Assembly (NCBI RefSeq): GCF_030317105.1
Contig: NZ_JASZYG010000001.1
Span: forward strand, 992,001-1,056,000
Direction of reading: 5' to 3'
Length of the DNA: 64,000 nucleotides
Origin: Variovorax brevis
Lineage (GTDB): Bacteria; Pseudomonadota; Gammaproteobacteria; Burkholderiales; Burkholderiaceae_C
Part shown: positions 28,436-38,037 of the stretch, piece by piece
How positions within the stretch are numbered: position 1 is the stretch's first letter
How the letters are laid out: every line of letters starts with the position of its first letter
Notes under the pieces: model-generated
What the model was told of the DNA's origin: nothing
Database searches by the model: none
What the model saw: only the letters and a program-made list of their open reading frames with translations
Program-made: the position numbers and the translations under genes

Positions 28436-28840
28436 ATGGGCATCCTCAGCAACATCCTCGGCAAGATCTTTCCCTCTGCCCACGCAGCACCTGCGCCGGC
28501 CCCTGCCGCGCCGGGCACTGCACCGAATGCAACGGCCACGGCCACCGCCACCGCCGCGCAGCCTGCGCCGGCCGCCATGTCGGAAGTCGACGTGCAAAAG
28601 TTGCTCGACGACATGTCGGCGAAGTCGAGTGAGAAGCTCAACTGGAAGACGTCGATCGTGGACTTGATGAAGCTCCTCGGCCTCGACAGCTCGTTGACGG
28701 CCCGCAAGGAACTCGCGAAAGAACTCCACTACACCGGCGACACCAACGACTCGGCCAGCATGAACGTGTGGCTGCACCGCCAGGTCATGAACAAGGTCGC
28801 GGCCAACGGCGGCAAGGTGCCGGCCGATCTGAAGGATTGA
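28436..28840 (+). CDS. DUF3597 family protein
   Basis: This 134-residue protein starts MGILSNILGKIFPSAHA, the hallmark of DUF3597. A low-complexity linker of Ala, Pro and Thr follows (about residues 18-46, with alternating AT). The conserved C-terminal domain contains VDVQKLLDDMSAKSSEKLNW, SIVDLMKLLGLDSSL and HYTGDTNDSASMNVWLH. The function of the family is not established; members resemble small LysM-free cell-envelope or PRC-like stress proteins. AGGAG lies 8 bases before the ATG. The next small gene follows after 6 bases and is probably co-transcribed. Confidence 0.88.
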   Translation: MGILSNILGKIFPSAHAAPAPAPAAPGTAPNATATATATAAQPAPAAMSEVDVQKLLDDMSAKSSEKLNWKTSIVDLMKLLGLDSSLTARKELAKELHYTGDTNDSASMNVWLHRQVMNKVAANGGKVPADLKD

Positions 28841-28846
28841 GCGTCG

Positions 28847-29083
28847 ATGGACCGTCCGTTCGACTACCGCAACTTTCACTTCCTCCTTCGGGTTGAGCCC
28901 AGGGATGCGAACCTGTTCATGCCCGGCGTTCGTTGCGAGTCCGGACCGCCGGGCACGCAGCCCGTCGCGCTTCCCCCGGACGCCGACCCCTACGCCTCTG
29001 AAGCCGAGGCGTGGCGGCACGCCGAGCAACAGGCGATGCGATGGGTTCATGACCGCACGGGCGACAGTCAGGGGCAGTTCTGA
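28847..29083 (+). CDS. Small hypothetical protein in the DUF3597 operon
   Basis: This 78-residue protein starts MDRPFDYRNFHFLLRVEPRD. It ends with a helical EAEAWRHAEQQAMRWVHDRTG. No family is recognised. The start lies 6 bases after the DUF3597 stop and codon use matches the neighbours, which supports a real gene. The 170 bases that follow (29084-29253) show no further gene. Confidence 0.55.
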   Translation: MDRPFDYRNFHFLLRVEPRDANLFMPGVRCESGPPGTQPVALPPDADPYASEAEAWRHAEQQAMRWVHDRTGDSQGQF

Positions 29084-29253
29084 TCCGCCTCTGATGCGCG
29101 CCGGTGCGCGCTTGTGCGTTCGCGGCCTACGACGGCCGACAGACTGCGATGACATGCACCCGACGCCATGGGCCCCATCGTCTCATGGCCTCTTCATTCA
29201 AGCGAAGAGATCCCAAACCGCCTCACCCGAGGCACACCTCATCAGGAGCAACT

Positions 29254-29754
29254 ATGGCTGCAGAAGACTTCAACCCGGACAATCATGTGAACCAGGACGT
29301 TCTTTCGAACGACGACGTCGTGGATGTGCTCAACGACCTGCTCGAGAACACCCGCGACGGCGAATACGGTTTCCGCACCTGCGCAGAGCAGGTGGAAACT
29401 GCGAACGCAAAGCAGCTGTTCGCAAGCCGCGCCGAAGGATGCCGGCAAGCCGGTGAAGAGCTCATTCAACTCATCCGGACGCTGGGCGGCGAACCTGCCT
29501 CCGGCGGCACCACGGCGGGCGCACTGCACCGCGGCTGGGTGCAGATCAAGGGCAGCGTGGGCGCAGACAGCGAGCTGTCGATTCTCGAATCGTGCGAACG
29601 TGGTGAAGACAGCGCCGTTGCGCGCTACCGCAAGGCGCTCAAGCAAAATTTGCCCGCCAACATTCGCGCGGTGGTGCAGCGCCAGGCAGACGGTGCGCAG
29701 AAGAATCATGACCAGATTCGTGACCTGAGGAATGCGGCCCGCGAGCGCAGCTGA
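29254..29754 (+). CDS. PA2169-family four-helix-bundle protein (DUF2383)
   Basis: This 166-residue protein carries the pattern NDLLENTRDGEYGFRTCAEQ, FASRAEGCRQAGEELIQLI, HRGWVQIKG, SILESCERGEDSAVARYRKAL and an EI/Q-rich last helix. This is the ferritin-like four-helix layout of the PA2169 family, with conserved Glu and Asp residues but no proven metal. The family is linked to stationary phase and stress. AGGAG precedes the ATG and a terminator follows. Confidence 0.88.
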   Translation: MAAEDFNPDNHVNQDVLSNDDVVDVLNDLLENTRDGEYGFRTCAEQVETANAKQLFASRAEGCRQAGEELIQLIRTLGGEPASGGTTAGALHRGWVQIKGSVGADSELSILESCERGEDSAVARYRKALKQNLPANIRAVVQRQADGAQKNHDQIRDLRNAARERS

Positions 29755-29767
29755 CTCCCAGAATAAA

Positions 29768-29790
29768 AAAAGGCCCTTCGGGGCCTTTTT
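29768..29790. terminator. Bidirectional terminator between facing genes
   Basis: The stem AAAAGGCCC pairs with GGGCCTTTT around the stable loop TTCG (29777-29780). A-tracts on the left and T-tracts on the right let it work for the PA2169-type gene and for the facing response-regulator gene. Confidence 0.88.
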
Positions 29791-29800
29791 CAATGGGCGA

Positions 29801-30193
29801 TCAGGTCGTTCTCACCTTGCGCTGGCGGTTGTGCCGCCGGCAGTGTTCAAGAAAACGGTCCAGCTCCAGGGTCTTGTCGTACACCGCACGTGCACCCAGC
29901 GCCAGGCAGCGCGCCCGGTGCTCTTTCGTGGCGGAATTGGTGAGCACGATCACGCGGTCGCGCTCCGCGGGATCCTTCATGTTTTCAAGCACGCCGAAAC
30001 CCGTGCCCTGCCGCAAGAAGAGATCGAGCACCGCCAGATCCCAATCCTTTGGGTGTTCGTGCATCCACGCCGTCGCGGAAGCCTCCGTGTCTGCAGTCGC
30101 CACGACGTGTGCGTCGCATGTTTCGTCGATCAGGGCAATGAGTTGGCCGCGAAGTGTGGCATCGTCTTCGGCCAGAAAAATGGGCAGCGTCAT
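29801..30193 (-). CDS. Single-domain response regulator
   Basis: This 130-residue CheY-like receiver has no output domain. The acidic pocket is Asp10-Asp11 (LAEDD), the phospho-acceptor is Asp57 (LAVLDLFL), and Thr85 and Lys107 complete the active site. It must act through protein contact or as a phosphate relay. No histidine kinase is encoded nearby, so its partner lies elsewhere. It lies 23 bases downstream of recQ and may share its transcript. Confidence 0.9.
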   Translation of the reverse strand: MTLPIFLAEDDATLRGQLIALIDETCDAHVVATADTEASATAWMHEHPKDWDLAVLDLFLRQGTGFGVLENMKDPAERDRVIVLTNSATKEHRARCLALGARAVYDKTLELDRFLEHCRRHNRQRKVRTT

Positions 30194-30216
30194 GTCAGCC
30201 TTTTTGGAATGTTGGG

Positions 30217-31962
30217 TTATCGCGCCAGCGCCAGCGCGCGGGCCGTGCCACGACCGCGCACGGGCCGCACGAAGTCCGGGTGAAACGAGCGTTTGCTCCC
30301 GTCGGCAAATTCGATGTCGACGGCGAGCGCGTCTGCCGTCACGACTTGTCCGACGCCATAGCGCCTGACCCGGACCGAGGCCTGTGGCTCGAAGACCGCA
30401 CGCGCAGGCTCGGCTTTGAGCGGCGTCGCGTGCGTCTCGACCGGTTCATTCGACCGCGCCTCGTACAGCGCGATGCGCCTGCAGTTGTCGCAGGTCGTGC
30501 AGCGCTCGCGCGGTGCTTGGCCCTCCAGGTGGGCCAGCAACAATTGCCAGCGGCAGAGTCCTGCCTGCGCGTAGAAGACCATGCCCTCGAGCGCGGCCTG
30601 GTCTTGCTCGCGCTTGGCGCGGTAGCTGTCGAGCATGGCGTGCATGGCCTGTGCGCCGATGGCGGGACGAAGCAGCTTGAGGCTGCCGTCCGCCGATTGC
30701 GCGACGATGCGGCGCTGACGCAGCAAGGCCAAGGCAACTTGCACCTTGCCGCGCGGTGCATTCACCTGGGCCTGCAGGCTCGGCAAGGTCCAGCCAGAAG
30801 CGACCGGTGCAGGGCTCGTCAGCGCCGCGTAGACGCTGTCGAGTTCCCTCGCGTCCGGATACCGGCCTGCCATGAAGAACTGCTGCACCGCCTTGTCGCG
30901 CGGCAGGTAGAGCAGCACGCAATCGGCCGGCTCTCCATCGCGCCCCGCACGGCCGGACTCCTGGTAGTAGCTGTCAAGTCCACCGGGCATCTGGTAGTGC
31001 ACGACGAAGCGGATGTCCGGCTTGTCGATGCCCATGCCGAAGGCGTTGGTCGCCACCATCACGCGCACGGTGCCAGCCATGAATGCGTCCTGGGCCTCGC
31101 GCCGCTCGCTGGCGTTGCGGCCGCCGTGGTAAATCGCCACCGATTCGCCGGCGCCGTGCAGCGCGTCATGCACCGCCTCGGCCGCCTTGATCGTGGCGGC
31201 ATAGACGATGCCGCTGCCCGCAAAACCCGTCACCAGCGCGAGCAGGCGCTCTTGCTTGTGCGCTTCGCTCGTGACCTGTTCGACCGCATAGCGCAGGTTG
31301 GGCCGAAAGGTGCCCGTGTCGAGCAGGCCTGCACGCGGGATGCCAAAACGCGCCATCACGTCGCGCGCCACGGCGTCTCCGGCCGTGGCCGTGAGCGCGA
31401 GAACGGTCGGCTTGCCGAGCGCCTGCCATGCGGCTTCTACTTCGAGAAAGGCGGGCCGGAAGTCGTGGCCCCATTGCGAGATGCAATGCGCCTCATCGAT
31501 GACCAGCAGCGCGTTCGACGCGGTCTTCAGCAGCGCCATGAAGTCCTTGTCCGCGAGGCGTTCAGGTGTGGTCAACACGATGGTGGCGCTGCCGTCCTTG
31601 ATTGCGCGCTCCGCAGCGTCGGTCTCGGCAGCGGTGCACTGGCTGTTGAGCTGCACGGCCTCGATGCCCCGGGCCTTGAGCTTTTCGCACTGGTCCTTCA
31701 TCAACGCGATGAGCGGCGACACGACGATGGTGCGGCCACGCAGCAGCAGCGCCGGCAGCTGGTAGCACAGCGACTTGCCTGCGCCGGTCGGCATCACGGC
31801 CAGCGTGGACCGCCCTTCGAGAATCCGCGCAATCACTTCCTGCTGACCCGCGCGCAGGCGGCGCAGGCCGAAGACCTTGCGCAGGACACGCTGGACGCCT
31901 TGTTCGCCCTGCGACTCGCCTTGAGTTGCGCGGGCTGTGGCCGTGGCTTCAGAACGCGTCAT
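30217..31962 (-). CDS. recQ: ATP-dependent DNA helicase RecQ
   Basis: This 581-residue 3'-5' helicase has FGLRRLRAGQQEVI (motif 0), MPTGAGKSLCYQLPA (I), IDEAHCISQWGHDFRP (II), LTATA (III), IYHGGRN, ATNAFGMGIDKPDIRFVVHY (V) and QESGRAGRDGEP (VI). A zinc site follows with Cys in LCRWQ and CTTCDNC. After the zinc site it has a short tail with VRRYGVGQVVTADALAVDIEFADGS in place of a recognisable HRDC domain, so it is a variant form. The start codon lies inside the end of the upstream acidic-protein gene (14-base overlap). Its role is recombination and fork repair. Confidence 0.92.
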   Translation of the reverse strand: MTRSEATATARATQGESQGEQGVQRVLRKVFGLRRLRAGQQEVIARILEGRSTLAVMPTGAGKSLCYQLPALLLRGRTIVVSPLIALMKDQCEKLKARGIEAVQLNSQCTAAETDAAERAIKDGSATIVLTTPERLADKDFMALLKTASNALLVIDEAHCISQWGHDFRPAFLEVEAAWQALGKPTVLALTATAGDAVARDVMARFGIPRAGLLDTGTFRPNLRYAVEQVTSEAHKQERLLALVTGFAGSGIVYAATIKAAEAVHDALHGAGESVAIYHGGRNASERREAQDAFMAGTVRVMVATNAFGMGIDKPDIRFVVHYQMPGGLDSYYQESGRAGRDGEPADCVLLYLPRDKAVQQFFMAGRYPDARELDSVYAALTSPAPVASGWTLPSLQAQVNAPRGKVQVALALLRQRRIVAQSADGSLKLLRPAIGAQAMHAMLDSYRAKREQDQAALEGMVFYAQAGLCRWQLLLAHLEGQAPRERCTTCDNCRRIALYEARSNEPVETHATPLKAEPARAVFEPQASVRVRRYGVGQVVTADALAVDIEFADGSKRSFHPDFVRPVRGRGTARALALAR

Positions 31963-32341
31963 CTTCGCCTGCTTCGTCGTCGTCAACTCCGGAAGCGGCC
32001 AACTCGTGCACAGCAGCCGCGGCCGGGTCATCGATGGACACGGCCGCATCCATGGCGTCCCGCGGCACGATGCCGATCCGGTCGGGCATGACGTCCGCAT
32101 CGCTTGCGGGCGCATCGGCCTGCGCCGATGCGCGCTCGCCGGTGCCGGCTGCGTCGCTGCTGCTGTCGTGCGAGATGGGTAGCGCGCCCTGCGCTCCGTC
32201 GTCCGGCAACGCGGAACGGTTGCGATCGGATTGCACGTCGCTGCCGCTGTCGCTTGAATCGCTGGGGCCAAGTGCATCGATGTCCGTGCCGCCCGGATAC
32301 GTGGGCGCGTGCTCGCCGCCGAGGATGCTGCTGTTGCTCAT
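31949..32341 (-). CDS. Acidic disordered hypothetical protein upstream of recQ
   Basis: This 130-residue, strongly acidic protein is rich in Ser, Ala, Asp and Pro. It starts MSNSSILGGEHAPTYPGGTD and continues with SDSSDSGSDVQSDRNRS, ending VDDDEAGEDDAF. No fold or motif is recognised and it is probably unstructured. I remember similar short proteins with an ILGG start beside other Comamonadaceae genes, without function. GGAG stands near the start, and the end overlaps recQ by 14 bases, so the two are coupled. Confidence 0.6.
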   Translation of the reverse strand: MSNSSILGGEHAPTYPGGTDIDALGPSDSSDSGSDVQSDRNRSALPDDGAQGALPISHDSSSDAAGTGERASAQADAPASDADVMPDRIGIVPRDAMDAAVSIDDPAAAAVHELAASGVDDDEAGEDDAF

Positions 32342-32624
32342 GAAGTCTCCTTGCCAGGGTGTCGTGACGCCGTAAGCGTCGATGACCCACCTTAGGTCGC
32401 AGCATCGGGGGCCACGTGGGAGCCGCGTGGGCACTTGCGTCGGACACCGCCGCACAGGCGCAGGCCACGCTGCGCCGCGCGGCCCCTTGGTTGAGTCCAG
32501 CCTACAAGCTCCGGATGCCTTTGCCCACGGTCGCCGGCCGGGGTCAAGCCTAGCGTTGAGGTCCTCGCTGAAAGGACCCATTCGTGCCCATGATTCATAG
32601 CCTGTTCGAGACGCAGAAGGCGCC

Positions 32625-33158
32625 ATGAGCGAACTCACCGAGCTGTTCGCGCGCGAGTTCCCCGTGTGGCACATGGTGGTTCGCGGCTCCGTCGTGTACT
32701 GGTTCCTGCTGGTGGTTTTCCGCTTTGTCCTGCGCCGGGACGTCGGATCGATGGGCGTCGCCGACCTGCTCTTCGTGGTACTCGTGGCCGACGCCGCGAG
32801 CAACGCGATGCAGGGTGAGTACAAGTCCATCAACGACGGCCTGGTGCTGCTTTCCACGCTCATCGCCTGGAACTTTGCGCTCGACTGGTTGAGCTACCGC
32901 GTGGCCTGGATCGCGCGTTTCCTGGAGCCGCAGCCAGAGGTGCTGATCCGGCACGGTCGGGTGAACCGCAAGGCCATGAAGCGCGAAATGATCACGACGG
33001 AAGAGCTGCTCGGAAAGCTGCGTGAATCCGGCGTGGAGTCGATTGCCGAGGTGCGCATCGCACGGCTTGAAAGCGACGGACGGCTCAGTGTTTTCAAGAC
33101 GGCCGAGAGCGAGAAGAAGCCAGAGACGCCGCAAGACGACGGGCCGCCGGGCCAGTAG
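32625..33158 (+). CDS. DUF421 (YetF-type) membrane protein
   Basis: This 177-residue protein has three N-terminal membrane segments (MVVRGSVVYWFLLVVFRFVL, VADLLFVVLVADAASNAM, and LLSTLIAWNFALDWLSY). A cytoplasmic domain follows with PEVLIRHGRVNRKAMKREMI and TTEELLGKLRESGVESIAEVR, which is the DUF421 pattern. Members such as YetF are linked to envelope stress, but their activity is unknown. It is a single gene; the 283 bases upstream hold no other gene. Confidence 0.88.
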   Translation: MSELTELFAREFPVWHMVVRGSVVYWFLLVVFRFVLRRDVGSMGVADLLFVVLVADAASNAMQGEYKSINDGLVLLSTLIAWNFALDWLSYRVAWIARFLEPQPEVLIRHGRVNRKAMKREMITTEELLGKLRESGVESIAEVRIARLESDGRLSVFKTAESEKKPETPQDDGPPGQ

Positions 33159-33185
33159 CGAGGCAACTGCCCGTGCGTGCCCCAA

Positions 33186-33216
33186 TAAAAAGGCCGCAGG
33201 CATCCCGCCTGCGGCC
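33186..33216 (-). terminator. Terminator of the catalase gene
   Basis: A perfect 10-base stem, GGCCGCAGGC (33192-33201) with GCCTGCGGCC (33207-33216), surrounds a 5-base loop. On the minus strand it is followed by a run of five T, as expected for the leftward catalase gene ending at 33239. It also separates that gene from the facing DUF421 gene. Confidence 0.88.
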
Positions 33217-33238
33217 GATCACTGACCCTATCGACTAC

Positions 33239-35662
33239 TCAAGCCTTCGGCGGATCGTTCTCACGCCCGAAATGCCGATGCAGGCCCAGTGCGGCGATGA
33301 AGTCCACGATGGCCTCGTCCGCTGCCGATGCATCGGCAAGGATCAACCCCGTATCCGGTGAGCCGTCGGGCAGCGTCATCGGGATCTGGGCTTCGGCCAG
33401 CAGTGCTTCGGAAGCGCCCAGCGCCAGGATGGTCTTGCAGTGCCAGTATTGATCGCGCAGGAACTCCAGCGTGTGCGCGTCGGCATCCAGGGCTTCCACG
33501 GCGTCCTTTCCGTCGGGCAGCACGAGCGCGTCGAACAGGAAACCGGGCGAGTTTTCCATCGTGGCGTCCGCGGCGAACTTCTCGCCGCCGATGCCGACGC
33601 AGGTGCCAAGCCGCGCGGCGACAAGCCGTGGAACCGCGCCCGCTGCAACCAGCGCCGAGACGAGTTTGCCAAGCGAAGCCCCTTCGACGCCATTGGCCAC
33701 CAGGATCGCGATCTTGCGCGTCCGGATGCCACCGTCACCGGGCCGCGCCATCAGCGACAACGCGGGCGAAGTTTCGACTTCGGGAGGCACCGGGTTCTCC
33801 AGCGCCTTGGGCAAGGGGGCGGGCAAATCCATTCCCAGGTCTTGCGCGAGTCGGGAGGCAAGTTCGGGTGATGCGTTCAAGAGGCTTGCCACGACACGTT
33901 CCCGAATTGCAGGAACCGTTACCTTCGACAACTCGAAGCGGAAGGCGTTGCCGATGTGGGCCTTTTCAACTTCTGTCTGGCTTTCGAAGAACAGGCGCGC
34001 CTGCGTGTAGTGATCGGCAAACTTCTCCGGCTTGATCCGGACTTTGTCCGCACTCTCCTTGGCATCGATGCGTCGCGCCACGCTCGTGAAGCCCTGCGCG
34101 GCGCCGGCCTGGAACGGACAACCACCTGCGAGCGAGTTGGGCTCGTAGGCAACGCGGCCGCGGTGGATCGCCTGCCGGTGCATGCCGTCGCGCTGGTTGT
34201 TGTGCACTTGCGCAATCGGTGCGTTGATGGGCAACTCATGAAAGTTCGGTCCGCCCAGGCGGCTGATCTGCGTGTCGACGTAGGAATGGATGCGACCGGC
34301 CAGCAGCGGATCGTTCGTGAAGTCCAGCCCCGGCACGATGTGCGCCGTGCAAAAGGCGACCTGCTCCGTTTCGGCAAAGAAGTTGTCGGGGTTGCGGTTG
34401 AGCACCATGCGGCCAACGATCTGCACCGGAACGAGTTCCTCGGGAATGACCTTCGTCGCATCCAGGATGTCGAAGCTGAAGCTCTCGGCCTGCGCTTCCG
34501 TGAAGATCTGAAGGCCCAGCTCCCACTCCGGATACTCGCCAGCCTCGATGGCTTCCCACAGGTCACGTCGATGGAAGTCCGGGTCGGCGCCGGAGATCTT
34601 CACGGCTTCTTCCCAGACCAGCGAGTGCGTGCCCAGCTTGGGTTGCCAATGGAACTTGACGAGCACGGATTCACCCGCCTCGTTGACCAGCCGGAAGGTG
34701 TGCACGCCGAAGCCCTGCATCATCCGGTAGCTTCGCGGAATGGCGCGGTCCGACATCTGCCACATGAGCATGTGGGTCGATTCGGGCATGAGCGAAACGA
34801 AATCCCAAAAGGTGTCATGGGCGCTTGCGGCCTGCGGCATCTGGTGGTGCGGCTCGGGCTTCACCGCGTGCACCAAGTCCGGAAACTTGATGGCGTCCTG
34901 GATGAAAAACACCGGCATGTTGTTGCCCACCAAGTCCCAGTTGCCTTCGTCGGTGTAGAACTTGACCGCGAAGCCGCGCACGTCACGCGCCGTGTCCTTC
35001 GAGCCGCGCTCGCCGGCCACCGTGGAGAAGCGAACGAAGACGGGCGTGATCTTTCCGGCTTCCTTGAAGGGCGCCGCCTTGGTGTGTTGGGTCAGCGGCT
35101 CGTAGCATTCGAAGAAGCCGTGCGCGCCCGATCCGCGTGCATGGACGATGCGCTCGGGAATGCGCTCGTGGTCGAAGTGCGTGATCTTCTCGCGGAGGAT
35201 GAAGTCTTCCAGCAGTGCCGGGCCGCGCGCGCCCGCCTTGAGCGAGTTCTGGTTGTCGGCAATGGCCACGCCCTGGTTGGTCGTCAGCACCTGGCCGCCG
35301 GAATCGACACGCACGCGGTCGAGCGTGTCGATCGTCGCGTTCACGCCCTCGCGGGCAATCGTGCCGGTCTTGCCGGAGAAGTTCTCCTCGGAAAGCGTGC
35401 TGGCGGCCGGCAGCCGTGACATCGGGCTGACCGTGACCCCCGCCGGTGTGGCGCGCGCATTGCCTTCTCCGTACTCCAGCGGCTTGTTGTCGTTGGCAGG
35501 CATGCCCTTCGCGAGTGACTGGGTGTCGATCGCTTTTTGCGTGGGCGGATCGCCTTTGCCCGCTGCGGGAGGCGCTGGTTGCGCCGGGCCGCTGTCGGTG
35601 TTGCGCGCAGCTGCGTGAGCGGCGTCGAGTTCAGCGGAAGAAGTGGGGGATTTTTTGGCCAT
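33239..35662 (-). CDS. katE: Large-subunit catalase (HPII type)
   Basis: This 807-residue clade 2 monofunctional catalase breaks hydrogen peroxide into water and oxygen. The catalytic His lies in [15 protein letters not shown] (near residue 180), the essential Asn region in VGNNMPVFF, and the heme-ligand Tyr in [16 protein letters not shown]. An N-terminal extension (1-80) and a C-terminal flavodoxin/class I amidotransferase-like domain (about 655-807, [18 protein letters not shown]) mark the large form. The start at 35662 (MAKKSPTSS) follows GGAG-like bases (accctcc on the complement). The gene is isolated and ends at a strong terminator. Confidence 0.95.
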   Translation of the reverse strand: MAKKSPTSSAELDAAHAAARNTDSGPAQPAPPAAGKGDPPTQKAIDTQSLAKGMPANDNKPLEYGEGNARATPAGVTVSPMSRLPAASTLSEENFSGKTGTIAREGVNATIDTLDRVRVDSGGQVLTTNQGVAIADNQNSLKAGARGPALLEDFILREKITHFDHERIPERIVHARGSGAHGFFECYEPLTQHTKAAPFKEAGKITPVFVRFSTVAGERGSKDTARDVRGFAVKFYTDEGNWDLVGNNMPVFFIQDAIKFPDLVHAVKPEPHHQMPQAASAHDTFWDFVSLMPESTHMLMWQMSDRAIPRSYRMMQGFGVHTFRLVNEAGESVLVKFHWQPKLGTHSLVWEEAVKISGADPDFHRRDLWEAIEAGEYPEWELGLQIFTEAQAESFSFDILDATKVIPEELVPVQIVGRMVLNRNPDNFFAETEQVAFCTAHIVPGLDFTNDPLLAGRIHSYVDTQISRLGGPNFHELPINAPIAQVHNNQRDGMHRQAIHRGRVAYEPNSLAGGCPFQAGAAQGFTSVARRIDAKESADKVRIKPEKFADHYTQARLFFESQTEVEKAHIGNAFRFELSKVTVPAIRERVVASLLNASPELASRLAQDLGMDLPAPLPKALENPVPPEVETSPALSLMARPGDGGIRTRKIAILVANGVEGASLGKLVSALVAAGAVPRLVAARLGTCVGIGGEKFAADATMENSPGFLFDALVLPDGKDAVEALDADAHTLEFLRDQYWHCKTILALGASEALLAEAQIPMTLPDGSPDTGLILADASAADEAIVDFIAALGLHRHFGRENDPPKA

Positions 35663-35790
35663 GGAGGGTCTCGGGGATGGATGCGATAAAGAGGGAAGAC
35701 CCAAGATGGGCTGCACCGCGGCGCGGCCGTGTAGGAAATGCCCGCGTCCGGCTGCGCACATCCGCACCTGCACCACCGACGACCCAGCGG

Positions 35791-38031
35791 TCAAAGCAGT
35801 TTGTCGATCGTGACGGGCAGCGCCCTCACCCGCTTGCCTGTCGCATGGAAGATCGCGTTCGCCACGGCCGCGGCAGTGCCGACGATGCCGATCTCGCCCA
35901 AGCCCTTGACGCCCAGCGGCGTCACCTCGGGATCGGGTTCGTCCACGAAGATGACCTCGATGGAATCGATGTCCGCATTCACCGGCACGTGGTATTCGGC
36001 AAAGCTGTGGTTCATGACGCGGCCAAGACGGTGGTCGGTCATGGCTTCCTCATGCAGCGCCATGCCGATGCCCATCACCACGCCGCCGAGGATCTGGCTC
36101 CTGGCCGTCTTCGGGTTGATGATCCGCCCCGCGGCCACGGCGCAGACGATGCGGGTCACGCGGACCACGCCCAGTTCTTCGTCCACCTTCACTTCCGCAA
36201 AGATTGCACTGTGCGTGTTGCGGGACTTGCGCAACATGCTCACCATGTCGCCGATGCTGGGCTTGGCGGTTTCTTCTGCCTCCAGCACGTCCTTGCCCGT
36301 TGCGGCCAAAGCATCGGCCAGGCTGACCCTTTTCGTTGGCGTGGCCTTGACCGAGATGTACCCGTCGCGAAACGCGATGTCTTCCAGGCTCGCCCCGTCG
36401 AGCGGCTTGCCTTCGACGTCGCCTACCGCCTTGAACAGCGTTTTCGCCAGCGACCGGCATGCCAACTGGACGGCGGCACCCAGCGAAGCCGCCATCCACG
36501 AGCCGCCTTCCACCGGCGCTGCCGGCAACGCGCTGTCGCCGAGCCTCACGGTGATGCGCGACATCGGCATGCCCAGCGTCTCCGACGCCACCTGGGCCAT
36601 CACCGTGCAGGTGCCCGTGCCGATGTCGGAGCCCGCGGAGGCGATCTCGAGCTTGCCATCGGCCGTCAGGCGCGCGCGGGCGGTCGCCTTCATGAACATC
36701 GCGTCCCACATGCCCGTGGCCATGCCCCAACCGACGAGGTCGTTGCCCTCCTTCATGGTGCGCGGTGCCAGCGGGCGCTGCGCCCAGCCGAATCGCGCCG
36801 CGCCTTGGGCAAAAGCTTCACGCAGCGCCTTCGACGTGAAAGGCTTGTCGTCCATGGCGTCGACTTCGGAATAGTTCAGGCGACGGAATTCCAGGGGGTC
36901 GATGCCGGCCATGAACGCCATCTCGTCGATCGCAATCTCGAACAGGGTCATGCCGGTCGCGGCACCCGGTGCCCGCATGTCGCCCGGCGTGTAGGTGTCG
37001 ACGGGCGCCATGGTGTATTTGCCGCTGGCGTTCTCGCAGGCGTAGTTCTTCAGCCCCCAGTTGCACACGTCCTCCATGTAGTTCTCGAAGCGCGACGTCG
37101 CCGTGGTGGCATTGTTGATGATCGACTGCAACCTGCCCTGGGAATCCGTGGCCAGCGAGACCCACTGAATGGCCTCCGGCCGATGCACATGGCTGAACAT
37201 CTGCTGGCGCGTCAGCACCACGCGCACCGATCGTTCAAGCATCCTGGCCGCCAGCGTGGCAAGGTACACGTGGTACTGGGGCCGCAGCCCCGATCCGAAC
37301 GCGCCGCCCACATAGGGATTCAGCACGCGCACGTCGTCATCGTCGAAGCCGAAGACCGCTGCGAGGTAGGCCTGCACGTTCTGCGAGCCTTGCGTCTTGT
37401 CATGCACGGTGATCTTGCCGCCGCCCTCCCACACCACGGTGGCGGCATGCATTTCCATCGGGTTGTGGAAATGCGGCGAGAGGTGGTATTCGGCCGAGTG
37501 CTTCAACGGGGCCGCATCGAAAGCCTGGCGGGCGTTGCCGCGCGCCTTGGGCGCCTTGAAACCCATGCGCTTTTTCCTGGGCTCGAATTGCTCGCGGAGT
37601 GCGACGCGCAGGTCGGTGTTGTGCGCCTCGCCCTGGAACTCGACGCGGATCAGCGCTGCCGCGTCGCGCGCCGCTTCGAGCGTTTCGGCCACGACCAGCG
37701 CCACAGGCTGCGCGCTGAAGGCGATTGTGTCGTCGTACAGCGCCCGAAACGGCGAGCCCGGAACCGAAACCTGGTCCGTGTAGTTGCGATCCAGCCAAGG
37801 CAGATGGGGCCGGTTGGCGTGGGTGATGACCTCCACCACGCCGGGCACGCGCCGCGCCGCCCCTTCGTCGATCGCCACGATCTTGCCCTTGGCGATGTCG
37901 CTCGAGACGACCCAGCCGTGGAGCAGGCCGGCGGTGTCGTACTCGGCGGCATAGCGTGCGCGGCCGGTCACTTTTTCGAATCCGTCGACGCGATTGGGCG
38001 CATCGCCGATGTGGGCACTGCTGTTCATCAT
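35791..38031 (-). CDS. paoC: Aldehyde oxidoreductase, molybdenum-binding subunit
   Basis: This 746-residue subunit of the xanthine-oxidase family is of the PaoC (YagR) type. It has RVDGFEKVTGRARYAAEY at the start, NPYVGGAFGSGL, and near the end GVKGLGEIGIVGTAAAVANA with the catalytic Glu. It holds the molybdenum cofactor and oxidises aldehydes, mostly aromatic ones, to acids. The FAD and iron-sulfur subunits are encoded directly upstream, and paoA-paoB-paoC form one leftward operon. No paoD-like cofactor insertion gene is seen in the window. Confidence 0.93.
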   Translation of the reverse strand: MMNSSAHIGDAPNRVDGFEKVTGRARYAAEYDTAGLLHGWVVSSDIAKGKIVAIDEGAARRVPGVVEVITHANRPHLPWLDRNYTDQVSVPGSPFRALYDDTIAFSAQPVALVVAETLEAARDAAALIRVEFQGEAHNTDLRVALREQFEPRKKRMGFKAPKARGNARQAFDAAPLKHSAEYHLSPHFHNPMEMHAATVVWEGGGKITVHDKTQGSQNVQAYLAAVFGFDDDDVRVLNPYVGGAFGSGLRPQYHVYLATLAARMLERSVRVVLTRQQMFSHVHRPEAIQWVSLATDSQGRLQSIINNATTATSRFENYMEDVCNWGLKNYACENASGKYTMAPVDTYTPGDMRAPGAATGMTLFEIAIDEMAFMAGIDPLEFRRLNYSEVDAMDDKPFTSKALREAFAQGAARFGWAQRPLAPRTMKEGNDLVGWGMATGMWDAMFMKATARARLTADGKLEIASAGSDIGTGTCTVMAQVASETLGMPMSRITVRLGDSALPAAPVEGGSWMAASLGAAVQLACRSLAKTLFKAVGDVEGKPLDGASLEDIAFRDGYISVKATPTKRVSLADALAATGKDVLEAEETAKPSIGDMVSMLRKSRNTHSAIFAEVKVDEELGVVRVTRIVCAVAAGRIINPKTARSQILGGVVMGIGMALHEEAMTDHRLGRVMNHSFAEYHVPVNADIDSIEVIFVDEPDPEVTPLGVKGLGEIGIVGTAAAVANAIFHATGKRVRALPVTIDKLL

Positions 38032-38037
38032 GGGCTT

